Shown here piece by piece: positions 44,820 to 53,819 of a DNA stretch of 64,000 nt. A program made the translations under genes and the position numbers. How positions within the stretch are numbered: the stretch's first letter is position 1; each line of letters starts with the position of its first letter. The stretch comes from Micromonospora echinospora (GTDB lineage Bacteria; Actinomycetota; Actinomycetes; Mycobacteriales; Micromonosporaceae). The notes under the pieces are model-generated. The model was not told where the DNA came from, made no database searches, and saw nothing but the letters and a program-made list of their open reading frames with translations. Where the stretch lies: contig NZ_LT607413.1 in NCBI RefSeq assembly GCF_900091495.1, positions 744,001 through 808,000 of the forward strand, given 5' to 3'.

Positions 44820-45311
44820 GCCCGGCATCGGTTGAAGTGTCTGAAGTTCGTCGCGGACGCACTGCACACGCAGACCGGCCACGTGAACAAGATCGCCAAG
44901 CGCGGCACGGCGGCCATCTACTGATCCCGGTCAAGGCCAACCAGCCGACCTTGCACGCCCAGCTCAAGACCCCGTCCTAGGCGCAGACCCCGGTAGGCCA
45001 CCAATCCCCGACCGTGGCCACGGCCGCCACGAGACCCGCACCGTCAAGGCAGTCTCCATGAACATCCCGGCGGCATTCTTTTTCCGCACGCCCGCCAAGC
45101 CGTCCGGATCACCCGCACCCGCACCACCGCGGCAAGACCAGCCGCGATACCGCCTACCTCACCATCTCGCTACCCGCCGCCGACGCCACCCGCCGACCTG
45201 CAGGACTGAATCCGCCGCGAGTGGCTCATCGAAAATCTCGTCCATCACGTGCGAGATGTGACGTTCGGGAAGACTTACATCAAGCCTGTACCGGCACCGG
45301 AACCACCGTCC
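44820..45311 (+). pseudogene. ISAs1-family transposase remnant
   Basis: Several frames carry ISAs1 transposase pieces in order: ADALHTQTGHVNKIAKRG, then LIPVKANQPTLHAQLK, and near the end REWLIENLVHHVRDVTFGKTY. Frameshifts and stops separate them. The copy is cut at 45311 by the IS5-type element. A related remnant lies at 57030-57745 in the same orientation. Confidence 0.7.
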
Positions 45312-46194
45312 TAAAGGACGTCTCGTAACTCGGTGAAAGCCTGGCCGGGCAACGGGTCGGCGTTCAGCCGGCAACGATGATGTTGTGGAGATGAGCGATG
45401 CCGGATGCGGTGTCGGTCAATGTGCTGGCGGCACGCCGGTAGTCGCGCAGGATCTTGAAAGTCTTCATGCGGGCCAGGGTGTGTTCGACCTGGGCTCGGA
45501 CGGTGCGGTGATGGTTGTTCAGGTCCGCCTTCCACTCGGGTAGCTCGCTGCCGTCGGCGGGCTTGCGGTACGGGATGATCACCTCGGGGTTGCCGCGGTG
45601 GGCGCCGTCGGCCATGACCGGCCGTCCGGCCAACTTCTGGTCGATACCCGAGCTGCGGTAGACGATCGTGTCGTTGCGGTTACCGGGTTGCGGATCACCG
45701 AGGGCGACGACGAGGCGGGTGTGGGCGTCGATGGCGACCTGCAGGTTGATGCTGTAGCGGTAGTTCTTGCTCGGGGCGGCCAGGCGGTGGTCCCGGGTCG
45801 GCACGAGAGTGCCGTCGACGATGGTGATCTGCTCGACCCGACGCCGACGCCCCGGCGTCAGAGCGAGCAGGGGGCCGACGGTGTCGATGACCCGATGCGC
45901 GGCGGAGTGCGACACCCCGAACAGCGGGCCGATCTGCCGCATTGTCAGGTTCGTGCGCCAGTACGCCGCCACCAGCAACACCCGGTCGGCGAGGTCGAGA
46001 GACCACTGCCGGCCCGGCCGACCGTCAGCGATGGCGTCACCGCCACGCTCGGCGACCAGCCCGACGAGGCGGCGGAACTGGGCGGGCTGCAGCCCAGTGA
46101 ACGGGAAGATCCACTCCGGGCGGGCTGCCGAGATCACCTGCACCACGACATGATCCACCATGGACCAGCGGACGAGTTACGAGACGTCCTTTAG
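45311..46194 (-). mobile_element. Complete IS5-type insertion sequence
   Basis: 884 bases with perfect 22-bp terminal inverted repeats: CTAAAGGACGTCTCGTAACT plus CG at 45311-45332, and its complement at 46173-46194. One transposase gene fills it. A TA at each end fits a TA-type target duplication. The left end lies in an ISAs1 remnant and the right end abuts a broken IS701-type copy. Confidence 0.88.
45364..46161 (-). CDS. IS5-family transposase (DDE_Tnp_4 type)
   Basis: 265 aa, intact. The N-terminal helix-turn-helix region (LADRVLLVAAYWRTNLTMRQIGPLFGVSHSAAHRVI) precedes a DDE core: TIVDGTLVP, VMADGAHRG and AQVEHTLARMK hold the likely acidic triad. The sequence lies between perfect inverted repeats, so the element may still be active. 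Confidence 0.9.
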   Translation of the reverse strand: MVDHVVVQVISAARPEWIFPFTGLQPAQFRRLVGLVAERGGDAIADGRPGRQWSLDLADRVLLVAAYWRTNLTMRQIGPLFGVSHSAAHRVIDTVGPLLALTPGRRRRVEQITIVDGTLVPTRDHRLAAPSKNYRYSINLQVAIDAHTRLVVALGDPQPGNRNDTIVYRSSGIDQKLAGRPVMADGAHRGNPEVIIPYRKPADGSELPEWKADLNNHHRTVRAQVEHTLARMKTFKILRDYRRAASTLTDTASGIAHLHNIIVAG

Positions 46195-46204
46195 TAGTGC
46201 TTTG

Positions 46205-47481
46205 TCATGATCGGGGTTGGTCTCGGGGTTTTCGTCTGGTGGGGAAGCGGGTTTTGCAGGTGGGGCAGGCGCCGGCCAGGCGGACGAGGTGGGCTTGTAG
46301 TTCGCGGAGTACGGCGTAGAGGGTCAGGCCGGCGCGGGGGCTTTTGGGTCGAGGCGTTGCAGGGTGCAGAAGGCGTGAGCGGCGGAGACGAGGGTGACGT
46401 GGTGGTGCCAGCCTTGCCAGGTGCGGCCCTCGTAGTGGTCCAGGCCGAGTCCGGTCTTCAGTTCGCGGTAGTCGTGCTCGATGCGCCACCGGAGTTTCGC
46501 CCACCGGATGAGGGTGCGTTTCGTCGTGGTGGCCGGCAGGTTCGACAGCCAGTACTTGGTGGGTTCCGAGCGGTCGGCCGGCCATTCGGCGATCAGCCAC
46601 GCCTCGGGCAGGTCGCGGTCGCGGTGGGCGGCCCGCAGGACCCGACCGGCCGGACGGACGCGGAGGAACACGAACCGGGAACGCATCTTCACCGGCTTGC
46701 CCGCACGGGTGCGGGAACCGTCCCGCCAGGCGATCGTCCGGGCTGCGTCGGGGCCGACGGATGCGATCAGGTCCCTGACCGAGACGGCCGGCTCCCGGTA
46801 GCGCTGTTTCGGTCGCTGTCCCACCCCACGGTACGGCGGTGCGGTCCGCACCGCCGTCTGCGGATACACACTGATCGTGGTGGCCACCTGCACCACATAG
46901 GACAGGCCCCGCTCGGTCAGACCGAGGCGGAACTCGCCGCTGTCGCCGTACCCGGCGTCGGCCACGATCAACGGCGCCGTCAGACCCCACCCGGTCACCT
47001 CATCGATCATGTCCAGCCCGAGGCGCCACTTCTCCCGGTGCCCGACATCGTCGGGGATCTGCGCTCGGGCGCGTCGCCGCTCGACATCGTCGGTGGCCTC
47101 GGGTGAGGCGGGATCCCACGACCCGGGCAGGAACAGCCGCCAGTCCACCGGACACGACGCAACATCGGTGACCAGGTTCAGACTCACCCCGATCTGGCAG
47201 TTGGTGACCTTCCCCGCCGTGCCGGTGTACTGCCGGGCCACCCCCGGCGACGCCGATCCGCACTTGAGCCACCCGGTGTCGTCCAAAGCCCACGCCGCCG
47301 GCCCGATCGCCGCGTCCATCCGCCGGGCCAGACGGCGGCGCACCGGCTCCACCGCCCACGGACTGTTCGTCACGAAATGGTTCAACGCCTGATCGTGCAC
47401 ACCCACCAGCCGGCCCGCCATCGGCTGCACCGACTTACGCCGCCCGTCCAGCATCAGCCCTTGCAGATACTGCCCCGCACG
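46205..47481 (-). pseudogene. Truncated IS701-family transposase
   Basis: The main frame (to a stop at 46324) covers the DDE core: AWALDDTGWLKCG, PLIVADAGYGDSGEFRLGL and RWRIEHDYRELKTGLGLDHYEGRTW. It begins mid-protein at about 47481 (DRAGQYLQGLMLDGRRKS), so roughly 60 N-terminal residues are missing. A further C-terminal-like stretch (GLTLYAVLRELQAHLVRLAGACPTC) occurs in another frame down to 46205, pointing to a frameshift near 46340. The 5' end is replaced by the IS256-type fragment. Confidence 0.78.
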
Positions 47482-47482
47482 G

Positions 47483-48385
47483 TCGCTGTCGTTGTCGGCC
47501 AAAGGCTTGACGCACGGCGAGATCGCCGCCCATCTGGCCGAGGTGTACGGGGCTGAGATGTCGAAGCAGACCATCTCCACCATCACCGACAAGGTGATGG
47601 ACGGCATGGTCGAGTGGCAGAACCGGCCCCTCGACCCGGTGTATCCGGTCGTGTTCATCGACGCCATCAACGTCAAGGTCAGGGACGGTCAGGTCGCGAA
47701 CCGGCCGATCTACCTGGTCATGGCAGTCACCGTCGACGGCCACCGGGACATCCTCGGGATCTGGGCCGGTGACGGCGGCGAAGGCGCGAAGCACTGGCTG
47801 CACGTGCTCACCGAACTGAAGAACCGCGGCGTCGCCGACGTCCTGATGCTCATCTGCGACGGGCTCAAGGGTCTACCCGAGGCAGTGGAGACGGTCTGGC
47901 CGCGCACCATCGTGCAGACCTGTGTCGTGCACCTGCTACGTAACTCGTTCCGGTACGCGGCCCGGCAGGACTGGGACAAGATCGCCAAAGCGCTCAAGCC
48001 GGTCTACACCGCGGCCACGGAGGACGCCGCGGCCGAGCGGTTCCTGGAGTTCGCCGAGACCTGGGGCAAGAAGTATCCGGCGATCGTGAAGCTGTGGGAG
48101 AACGCCTGGGCCGAGTTCGTGCCGTTCCTCGCCTTCGACGTCGAGATCCGCAAGGTCATCTGCTCCACCAACGCGATCGAGTCCGTCAACGCGCGCATCC
48201 GCAAGGCCGTCCGGGCTCGTGGGCACTTCCCGAACGAACAGGCCGCCCTCAAGTGCGTGTATATGGCGTTGATGAGCCTCGACCCGACCGGCACCGGCCG
48301 CCGACGCTGGACCATGCGCTGGAAGGCACCCCTGAACGCCTTCCAGATCGCCTTCGAGGGCCGGCTCACCCCGGCCAACCACTGA
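47483..48385 (+). pseudogene. 5'-truncated IS256-family transposase
   Basis: About 300 codons, starting at SLSLSAKGLTHGEIAAHLAEVYG. Full IS256 (Tnp_Mutator) proteins are about 400 aa, so around 110 N-terminal residues are missing. The core is intact: VFIDAINVKVRDGQ, LMLICDGLKGLPEAVE, VCSTNAIE-type ICSTNAIESVNARIRKAVRARGHFPNE. It runs head-to-head against the IS701 fragment at 47481. Its right end is present. Confidence 0.85.
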
Positions 48386-48403
48386 CCACCTCAACCAAGA
48401 TCA

Positions 48404-48423
48404 GCCGTTAACTTGACACTCCC
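48404..48423 (-). mobile_element. Right terminal repeat of the IS256-type element
   Basis: Read on the minus strand the sequence is GGGAGTGTCAAGTTAACGGC, typical of IS256-family ends. It supplies the final codons and the TAA of the Mrr-STAND gene, which shows the element inserted into that gene's 3' end. Confidence 0.7.
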
Positions 48424-51400
48424 GTAGCCGCCCACAACTCGGCAGCGGTGAAAGCTGCTTTGAGGTCCGGATCTGTCTCGGTGGCCGCTGCCTGTGCAGC
48501 GGCCGCGCGAGCGCTGTTGAGCTCGTCGGACACGCCGTTCGAGAAGCTCCACGAGCGGAGCGTCATGGCGCCCGAGATGTCGGCGAGCACTCGCGTCGCC
48601 ATGTTGCCGTTCAGCAGGCGCGCCCTGACAAGTATGGTCCTGGCCAGGTCGGGGTGGTGCAGAGGCCACGCGCCGACCTCTCGGAGCGCCGACACCGTGT
48701 CCTCGAGCGCGGCACCGTCGAGCTCATCGACGGCTGCGGCGAAATGTTGGGCCTGAGTGGTCGTCATGCCACCCCCCATAGCGATCGCGACGACAATCGA
48801 TGCGTTCGCGGCTTCGCCGTGATGAGCGCGGTCGACCACCCAGTACGCGAGCGCCTCGGCGTTTCGGTCGAAGGCGTCCGCGAAGCCATCGGCGTCTGTC
48901 GGCAAGCGGCCGCCGTCGCCGTGCAGGTTCTGGAGGTGGTTAAGGACCAGGCGTGGGTAAGTGAGTGCTATGCCGGCGGCGATCTGCTGGACGGTGTAGT
49001 CGTCCCAGTCTGCGTGGTTGATCAGGTCGAGGATCGCCGAGGCGTCTTCGTCGCTCTGGGTCTGGCCCCAGCTGAGCCCGTCGTAGCCGCATGCGCTCTG
49101 CAGTGCATTCGTCAGCGCGTGCGGTGAGGCTTGTTCGCTGAGCAGAAGGTGGACCGTCGCGGCGGGCGCGGTAGCGAGCAACTTGTGGCTGCCCATGATG
49201 AAGCGGTTGCGTAGCTCGGGCTCGGCTTCCGCTATGCCCTCGCGGTGGATCTGCTCGAAGGGTGCCCCCCGGTCCGTCCAGGTATACGTGGCGAAGGCGT
49301 TGCCGATGGCTAGACGAACGTCCGTGCGGTAGCTCGAAGCGTCAGCCAGCCAAGCGAGTAAACCGGTCGCGTCGTAGTCGGCCCAGGCATCCAGCAGCTG
49401 ATGCAGACTCTGGTCGAGGACAGACGCAGGTCCGTCGGCGATCTCCCGAACCACGTGAGGGATGAGATCGGATCTCTGCTTGGCGAACGCCCGCCAGAGA
49501 GCCCACAGCGTAGGTGGCCTAGGTGCGGCCAGCTCGACCTCTACCGCGGAGGTGCGGAGCGTTCGTACCAACTCAGGGATGCTGTCGGACGCCAGTCGCG
49601 TGACGACCTGCGCGACTGCGCGCTCATGCATCGCCGCCCGCTCCTCGATCCTGACTCGGCGCTGCTCGCTGTGTTCTGCGTCGATCTCGTCCTGAGGCAT
49701 GCCAGCTTCACGGGCGGCTCGCGCTGCTTCCGCTGCCCGAAGCTCGTCGAGCGTTGCAACCGTCATTCCGCGCCGGGCCGGGAAGCCTCGGAACGTGCTC
49801 AGGAGGACCTCTGCCAGGTCGTCGTCCCGGTTGTCAAGCAACGTCACGAGACTCAGAGCAGCATGGCGAACACGTACCGATCGCGCGTGCTCGGCTGTCC
49901 AACCGATCTCGTGGCGGATCAGTCGGCGGATCACGGCGCTGCCGGTGCAAACAGCCGCCGTCTCCACAGTCGTCAGCGTGGCGAGATCGTCCTCTTCCCA
50001 ATCGAGGACTTCTTCCATGGTCACTTCCCGGTTGGGCGGACCTGTCGGTTGACGGACCGCTGTGCCGAGGAGGCGAACAGCCTCCCCGGCTCGGCGCAGG
50101 TCGGTCCCGCTCGCTTGCCGGAGAAGCGTTGATCGGATCGCGTCTCGAATCGGTCGTGCCCATGTCGCCGACACGGCGTACGGACGGAGTGCAATGCGTC
50201 GGCGGGTCTCCGCGACGGTCCAGGTGCCATCCTTCGCGAGCAGGGGACGTAGCGCGAACATCGGCGTCGCGTGCTGCGGGTCGGTCGCCTGGGCGAGCTG
50301 CTTGTCGACCCACGCCACGATCCGGGGAGGGAACGACGGGTCCGGCATGTGGCCGATGCTCGTGAGCCGGTCCTCGATGACCCGGATAACATGGCCCGGG
50401 TACTGGTTCGGTGGCCGTGAGTCATCGCGGTACAGCGACCACAGCGCGTCGAGGACCGTCTCGAGCGTTTCTGGGGCGGTGGCGGCGCACTGCCCGTACA
50501 ACTCCGGCATGAGCCAGAGAACGTCCCTTGAGCTCTCAGCTCGGTTGAAGAACGGGGGCGCGGCTGCAGCATCGTCGACTGTTTGGTCATGTTCCTGCAG
50601 TCGGACCCGGAGTTCCTCGAGCACTGTCAGGAACGGAACTGGCAGGGTGGTCGCCAAGTTGCGAAGCCCACGAAGCGCTCGATGCAACTCGACGGGTTCG
50701 GCACTGCGGAGCCGGTCCGCCACCGACTCCCAAATCGGCCCGATGACCGATGGCCCGTGCCGTCGAACGAGCCGCCAGTCGAGTTCCGCGAGCGTGGTCA
50801 CGAGCCGGTCGTCGGAAGGGTTGCCGAAGGTCTCCCACAGCTGTTGGGCGAAGCCGGTCGCGTGGCGCCCGACCGCGGCTTCGGTCTCCAAGATTTCGTC
50901 CGCGAGCACGTCGGGGACTACGCGGGTCAGTCCGCCGCGCGTCACCAGGACACCGCGATCTTGCAAGCTCCGGCAGAGGCGCAGCAGGTCACCCATGTCC
51001 AAGTCGACAAATCGAGCGATGTCTGTGCGCAGTATGTCGTCGCTGTCGTCAATCGGGCCGAGAGCCGCGAAGACGGCGAGTGTTCGTCGCACAGTGCGGT
51101 TCGGTACGCCCTCCAGCTCACCGGTGGCAACCTCCTGGTACCTGGCGAGAACCTGCTGGCGAAGGGCGTTATCGGCCTTCAGGGGCGCTGTCAACCGGCC
51201 GCTACGGATCAGGTTGACGCCGATGACCGCCACGTGCGGCGAGTCAACGGCTTGGCCGGCGAAGTACTCCTGCGCCGCCAAGGTCAGGTCGAGCCCGTCG
51301 GCGATGCTGGTGACCAGCTTGCGTGCGTCCCGGCGGCTCAGCTCCTCGACCGGGATCGTCTCGACCTGAGCCGGCGCGAACCGGGCGTTGATAATCTCGG

Positions 51401-52334
51401 CCTGCACGGCGGCAACCCCGGACGTCCGAGAGCCGAGGACAACCTGCGTGCCCTCCGTCAGGCGCGCGTAGGTGAGCAGCGCTGCGAGGGCGGCTGGGTC
51501 GCGGTGTGCGTCGTCCACCAGCACGACGGCCGGCGTGTGCGGAAGTTCGTCGATTGCTGCTTGGTCCAGGCTGCGTCCCGGCGAAAGGCAGACGACCGGA
51601 ACCTGAGCGTTGGCCTGCTCGAACTCTGCCAACGCTTCAGTGAGCAACCGCGTCTTGCCGCGGCCTCCGGGGCCGGCAACAACGATAACCGTCGGGAAGT
51701 CCGCTGATCGGTCGAGTACAGTCCGGAGCGCAGCAAGCTCGACGTCGCGTCCGATGCTGGGTCCACGGTCGTTGAGCGGCGCGTCCTCCTTCATACGATC
51801 CGCGACAAAGGTGTCGAGACTGAGAAATGCGTCGGTGCCGGGAACACCAAGAAGGAACTGTCGAGTCGGCCGGTCCCACGTCGCATCAAGGACGTCCCGT
51901 CGCTTATGCAAGGGAAGATCGTCCAACATGCGTCCGAGGGCACGCTGATCAAGTAGCTGCCACTTGGGGTGGTTCTTGATCTCCATCCTGGCGTCGCGCG
52001 ATGCCTCCCCGGAGAACACCAGGTAGTACTCGTCAGCCTGAAAGGTGCAGACACGCACGACTTCCCGGACGTCTGCCAGCGTCAGCTTGTCGTATCGCTT
52101 GCACTGCCAAGCGGCGGTCTTTCCATCGCTGTATTCACCTTCGAAGTCGACGCCGTCCTGAGAGTCGCCTCGCCGACCCCAACGCTCCACCCGGATCACC
52201 CGACGAGCCGACCCCTGGCAGAATCTACTCGCACTGAGCAGGCGCTCGGTGAAGTCCTCGAACTCGTACTCTGAGAGGCTGGGTGTCGGGGGCAACCGCG
52301 GATTCTTCCCCGGCAGCGGGCCATCCGCGGGCAT
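48408..52334 (-). CDS. Mrr-STAND NTPase protein (Avs4-like architecture), 3' end cut by IS256
   Basis: 1308 aa from ATG at 52334 with GGAGGTGGG upstream (ATG 52361 also possible). Residues 20-110 form an Mrr-type PD-(D/E)xK nuclease: DGVDF (Asp63) and AAWQCKR (Lys79). The STAND NTPase follows, with Walker A GPGGRGKT (221-228) and Walker B VLVDDAH (271-277). The long C-terminus is helical-repeat sensor-like sequence. The last residues GVSS-stop derive from the IS256 end, so part of the sensor is lost. Avs4 proteins recognise phage proteins and then cut DNA. Homology to Avs4 itself is inferred from domain order. Confidence 0.78.
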   Translation of the reverse strand: MPADGPLPGKNPRLPPTPSLSEYEFEDFTERLLSASRFCQGSARRVIRVERWGRRGDSQDGVDFEGEYSDGKTAAWQCKRYDKLTLADVREVVRVCTFQADEYYLVFSGEASRDARMEIKNHPKWQLLDQRALGRMLDDLPLHKRRDVLDATWDRPTRQFLLGVPGTDAFLSLDTFVADRMKEDAPLNDRGPSIGRDVELAALRTVLDRSADFPTVIVVAGPGGRGKTRLLTEALAEFEQANAQVPVVCLSPGRSLDQAAIDELPHTPAVVLVDDAHRDPAALAALLTYARLTEGTQVVLGSRTSGVAAVQAEIINARFAPAQVETIPVEELSRRDARKLVTSIADGLDLTLAAQEYFAGQAVDSPHVAVIGVNLIRSGRLTAPLKADNALRQQVLARYQEVATGELEGVPNRTVRRTLAVFAALGPIDDSDDILRTDIARFVDLDMGDLLRLCRSLQDRGVLVTRGGLTRVVPDVLADEILETEAAVGRHATGFAQQLWETFGNPSDDRLVTTLAELDWRLVRRHGPSVIGPIWESVADRLRSAEPVELHRALRGLRNLATTLPVPFLTVLEELRVRLQEHDQTVDDAAAAPPFFNRAESSRDVLWLMPELYGQCAATAPETLETVLDALWSLYRDDSRPPNQYPGHVIRVIEDRLTSIGHMPDPSFPPRIVAWVDKQLAQATDPQHATPMFALRPLLAKDGTWTVAETRRRIALRPYAVSATWARPIRDAIRSTLLRQASGTDLRRAGEAVRLLGTAVRQPTGPPNREVTMEEVLDWEEDDLATLTTVETAAVCTGSAVIRRLIRHEIGWTAEHARSVRVRHAALSLVTLLDNRDDDLAEVLLSTFRGFPARRGMTVATLDELRAAEAARAAREAGMPQDEIDAEHSEQRRVRIEERAAMHERAVAQVVTRLASDSIPELVRTLRTSAVEVELAAPRPPTLWALWRAFAKQRSDLIPHVVREIADGPASVLDQSLHQLLDAWADYDATGLLAWLADASSYRTDVRLAIGNAFATYTWTDRGAPFEQIHREGIAEAEPELRNRFIMGSHKLLATAPAATVHLLLSEQASPHALTNALQSACGYDGLSWGQTQSDEDASAILDLINHADWDDYTVQQIAAGIALTYPRLVLNHLQNLHGDGGRLPTDADGFADAFDRNAEALAYWVVDRAHHGEAANASIVVAIAMGGGMTTTQAQHFAAAVDELDGAALEDTVSALREVGAWPLHHPDLARTILVRARLLNGNMATRVLADISGAMTLRSWSFSNGVSDELNSARAAAAQAAATETDPDLKAAFTAAELWAATGVSS

Positions 52335-52707
52335 CGGCGCCCACCTCCACTCTGCGTGCATGGCTCTCGGACAAGATCGCTATCTCAGGCCCGTAGCAGG
52401 ATATCCGTCATCGCTAACACGGCACCGTACTCGGTGGCGGTGCCCAGGTTCTTCGCGGTGGTCAGGACGTAGATCGGGGGAGACGCGAAGGTCCAGGCGC
52501 GGTGCCGAGCGGAAACTGCGCGACGACAGCGTCGACGTGGCCGGCCACTCATCACCAGGTTGACCAACCTCCTCTTTAGGCAGTACAACTACGTCGTGCG
52601 ATGCGGAAAGGACGACGAGTAGCCACCCTGACCCTGGTTGGTTCTGCTGGATCTGGTGGCCAGATACATACGGCCCGCGTGCCGGCGAGGAAGTCCCGTC
52701 GTTTTTA
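52335..52707. other. Gene-free segment between the Mrr-STAND gene and the tRNA-like end
   Basis: No secure gene. A minus-strand open frame (52385-52588) has a coding-looking tail (IYVLTTAKNLGTATEYGAVLAMTDILLRA) but no supported start; it may be a leftover. The segment should include the Mrr-STAND promoter. Confidence 0.4.
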
Positions 52708-52740
52708 GCTAGGGGGTTCGAATCCCTTCACCCCGCACCA
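52708..52740 (+). other. tRNA 3'-end-like sequence (possible attachment site)
   Basis: GGGGGTTCGAATCCC followed by TTCACCCCGCACCA looks like a T-arm plus acceptor 3' strand and CCA. No matching 5' half (GCGGGGT...) lies upstream. The fit to a standard T-arm and 7-bp acceptor is one base off. It ends one base before the stop codon of the phosphorylase-fold gene. It could be an att remnant; the isoacceptor is unclear. Confidence 0.4.
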
Positions 52741-52741
52741 C

Positions 52742-53806
52742 TCAGCCGTTGAAGGCATTGTGCTGGACGTTGTGGTCGCCGATCTGTACGCCCCGGACAT
52801 TCTCCAGCCGGACGTTGCGCGCGGCCGGGTTCGGTGATCGGACGGCCCGCCGGTCCAGCAAGGCGTAGAGGACCTCGGCCGAGGCACGGGCCGCGAACCG
52901 CTTGTAGCGGTCGTCCTTGGCCGGGTCGGCGTGATCCATGACGCCCTTGACCACCAGCCAGTCCGGTACGCCCTGGGTCTCGGCCACCGTGGCGATGGTC
53001 GCGGCCTCCATGTCCAGGCCGGTGACGGTGCGTACGCCCATCGCCGACAGCCGCGCCCAGGCCTCGCCATCCTTGGCCACGTAGCTCCCACTGGCCATGG
53101 GCGCCACCGCCACCGCGAACGGCAGCTTCGCGGGCCCGTGCACATCGTCGTAGCGGGCGCGCTCGATGAACGTGCGGCCCTCCTCGGTCAGCACCCACTT
53201 CACCCCAGGCCGGACGATGTGCCCCCTGGCCTCGATCGCCTCCGGCCGTTGCGGCCACGTGCCCGGTGGGAAGTAGCGTTCGAACGCCGGGTGCTTCACC
53301 GGGTCCTGATCGAGGAGCAGCCGCTCCAGCAGCCAGAGGGCGGCCTCCTCCTCGGTTGCGGGGCCGTAGCTGGGCAGCCCGCTCGGAGCATTCAGCTCCT
53401 GCGCGGCGCGGATCCACTTCTGGTCGAGCTGGTACTGCCGGTGGTCGCCGACGAAGCCGTCCGTGGTCTGCTTGCCCTCGTCGTACTCGTACGTCATCTC
53501 GGCCACCACCACATCGCCCAGCGCGACCTGGCCCGGATTGCCCGCGCACACGCCGGGCATGGTCAGGCAGCCCGGACGTAGCCGGTCGACCAGCGCGGTG
53601 GCCGCGACCCCAGTCGGGCGGCCGCTCATCCGGACCGGCCGGGCGAGCGCCACCGACAACCGCCGGCCGTCGGAGCATCGGTACTCGCCCCGCAGGTACG
53701 GATGCGGGTCGTCCTCGTCGCAGAGTGTCCAGTCCTCGATGCCGGCCTTGGCGGCCTCGTGCTCCAGCGGGATCGCCGCGACGATCAGAACGTCCACAGG
53801 GTTCAT
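52742..53806 (-). CDS. Nucleoside phosphorylase-fold effector with C-terminal RHIM-like motif
   Basis: 354 aa from ATG at 53806 with GGAGATGAC upstream. The PNP/MTAN fold reads MNPVDVLIVAAIPLEHEA, GVCAGNPGQVALGDVVVAE, GLDMEAATIA (263-272) and VKGVMDHAD (287-293). An insertion near 190-220 looks like a winged helix (GHIVRPGVKWVLTEEGR). The C-terminus carries GVQIGDHNVQHN (339-350), a RHIM-like amyloid motif. Such domains act as effectors that split nucleosides or NAD in STAND and amyloid signalling systems. It follows the STAND-like gene by 13 bases and is co-transcribed. Confidence 0.82.
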   Translation of the reverse strand: MNPVDVLIVAAIPLEHEAAKAGIEDWTLCDEDDPHPYLRGEYRCSDGRRLSVALARPVRMSGRPTGVAATALVDRLRPGCLTMPGVCAGNPGQVALGDVVVAEMTYEYDEGKQTTDGFVGDHRQYQLDQKWIRAAQELNAPSGLPSYGPATEEEAALWLLERLLLDQDPVKHPAFERYFPPGTWPQRPEAIEARGHIVRPGVKWVLTEEGRTFIERARYDDVHGPAKLPFAVAVAPMASGSYVAKDGEAWARLSAMGVRTVTGLDMEAATIATVAETQGVPDWLVVKGVMDHADPAKDDRYKRFAARASAEVLYALLDRRAVRSPNPAARNVRLENVRGVQIGDHNVQHNAFNG

Positions 53807-53819
53807 GTCATCTCCATCG

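Noticed and set aside
44760..44967. Upstream extension of the HEPN-NACHT frame
   Set aside because: A good ribosome site precedes GTG 44760 and the 69 extra codons are Cys/Arg-rich noise.
52385..52588. 67-codon minus-strand open frame
   Set aside because: Only the last 29 residues look protein-like and no start or family can be supported; mentioned only as a possible leftover.
52620..52740. Complete tRNA gene
   Set aside because: No D-arm, anticodon arm or matching 5' acceptor strand is present; only a 3'-end-like sequence.
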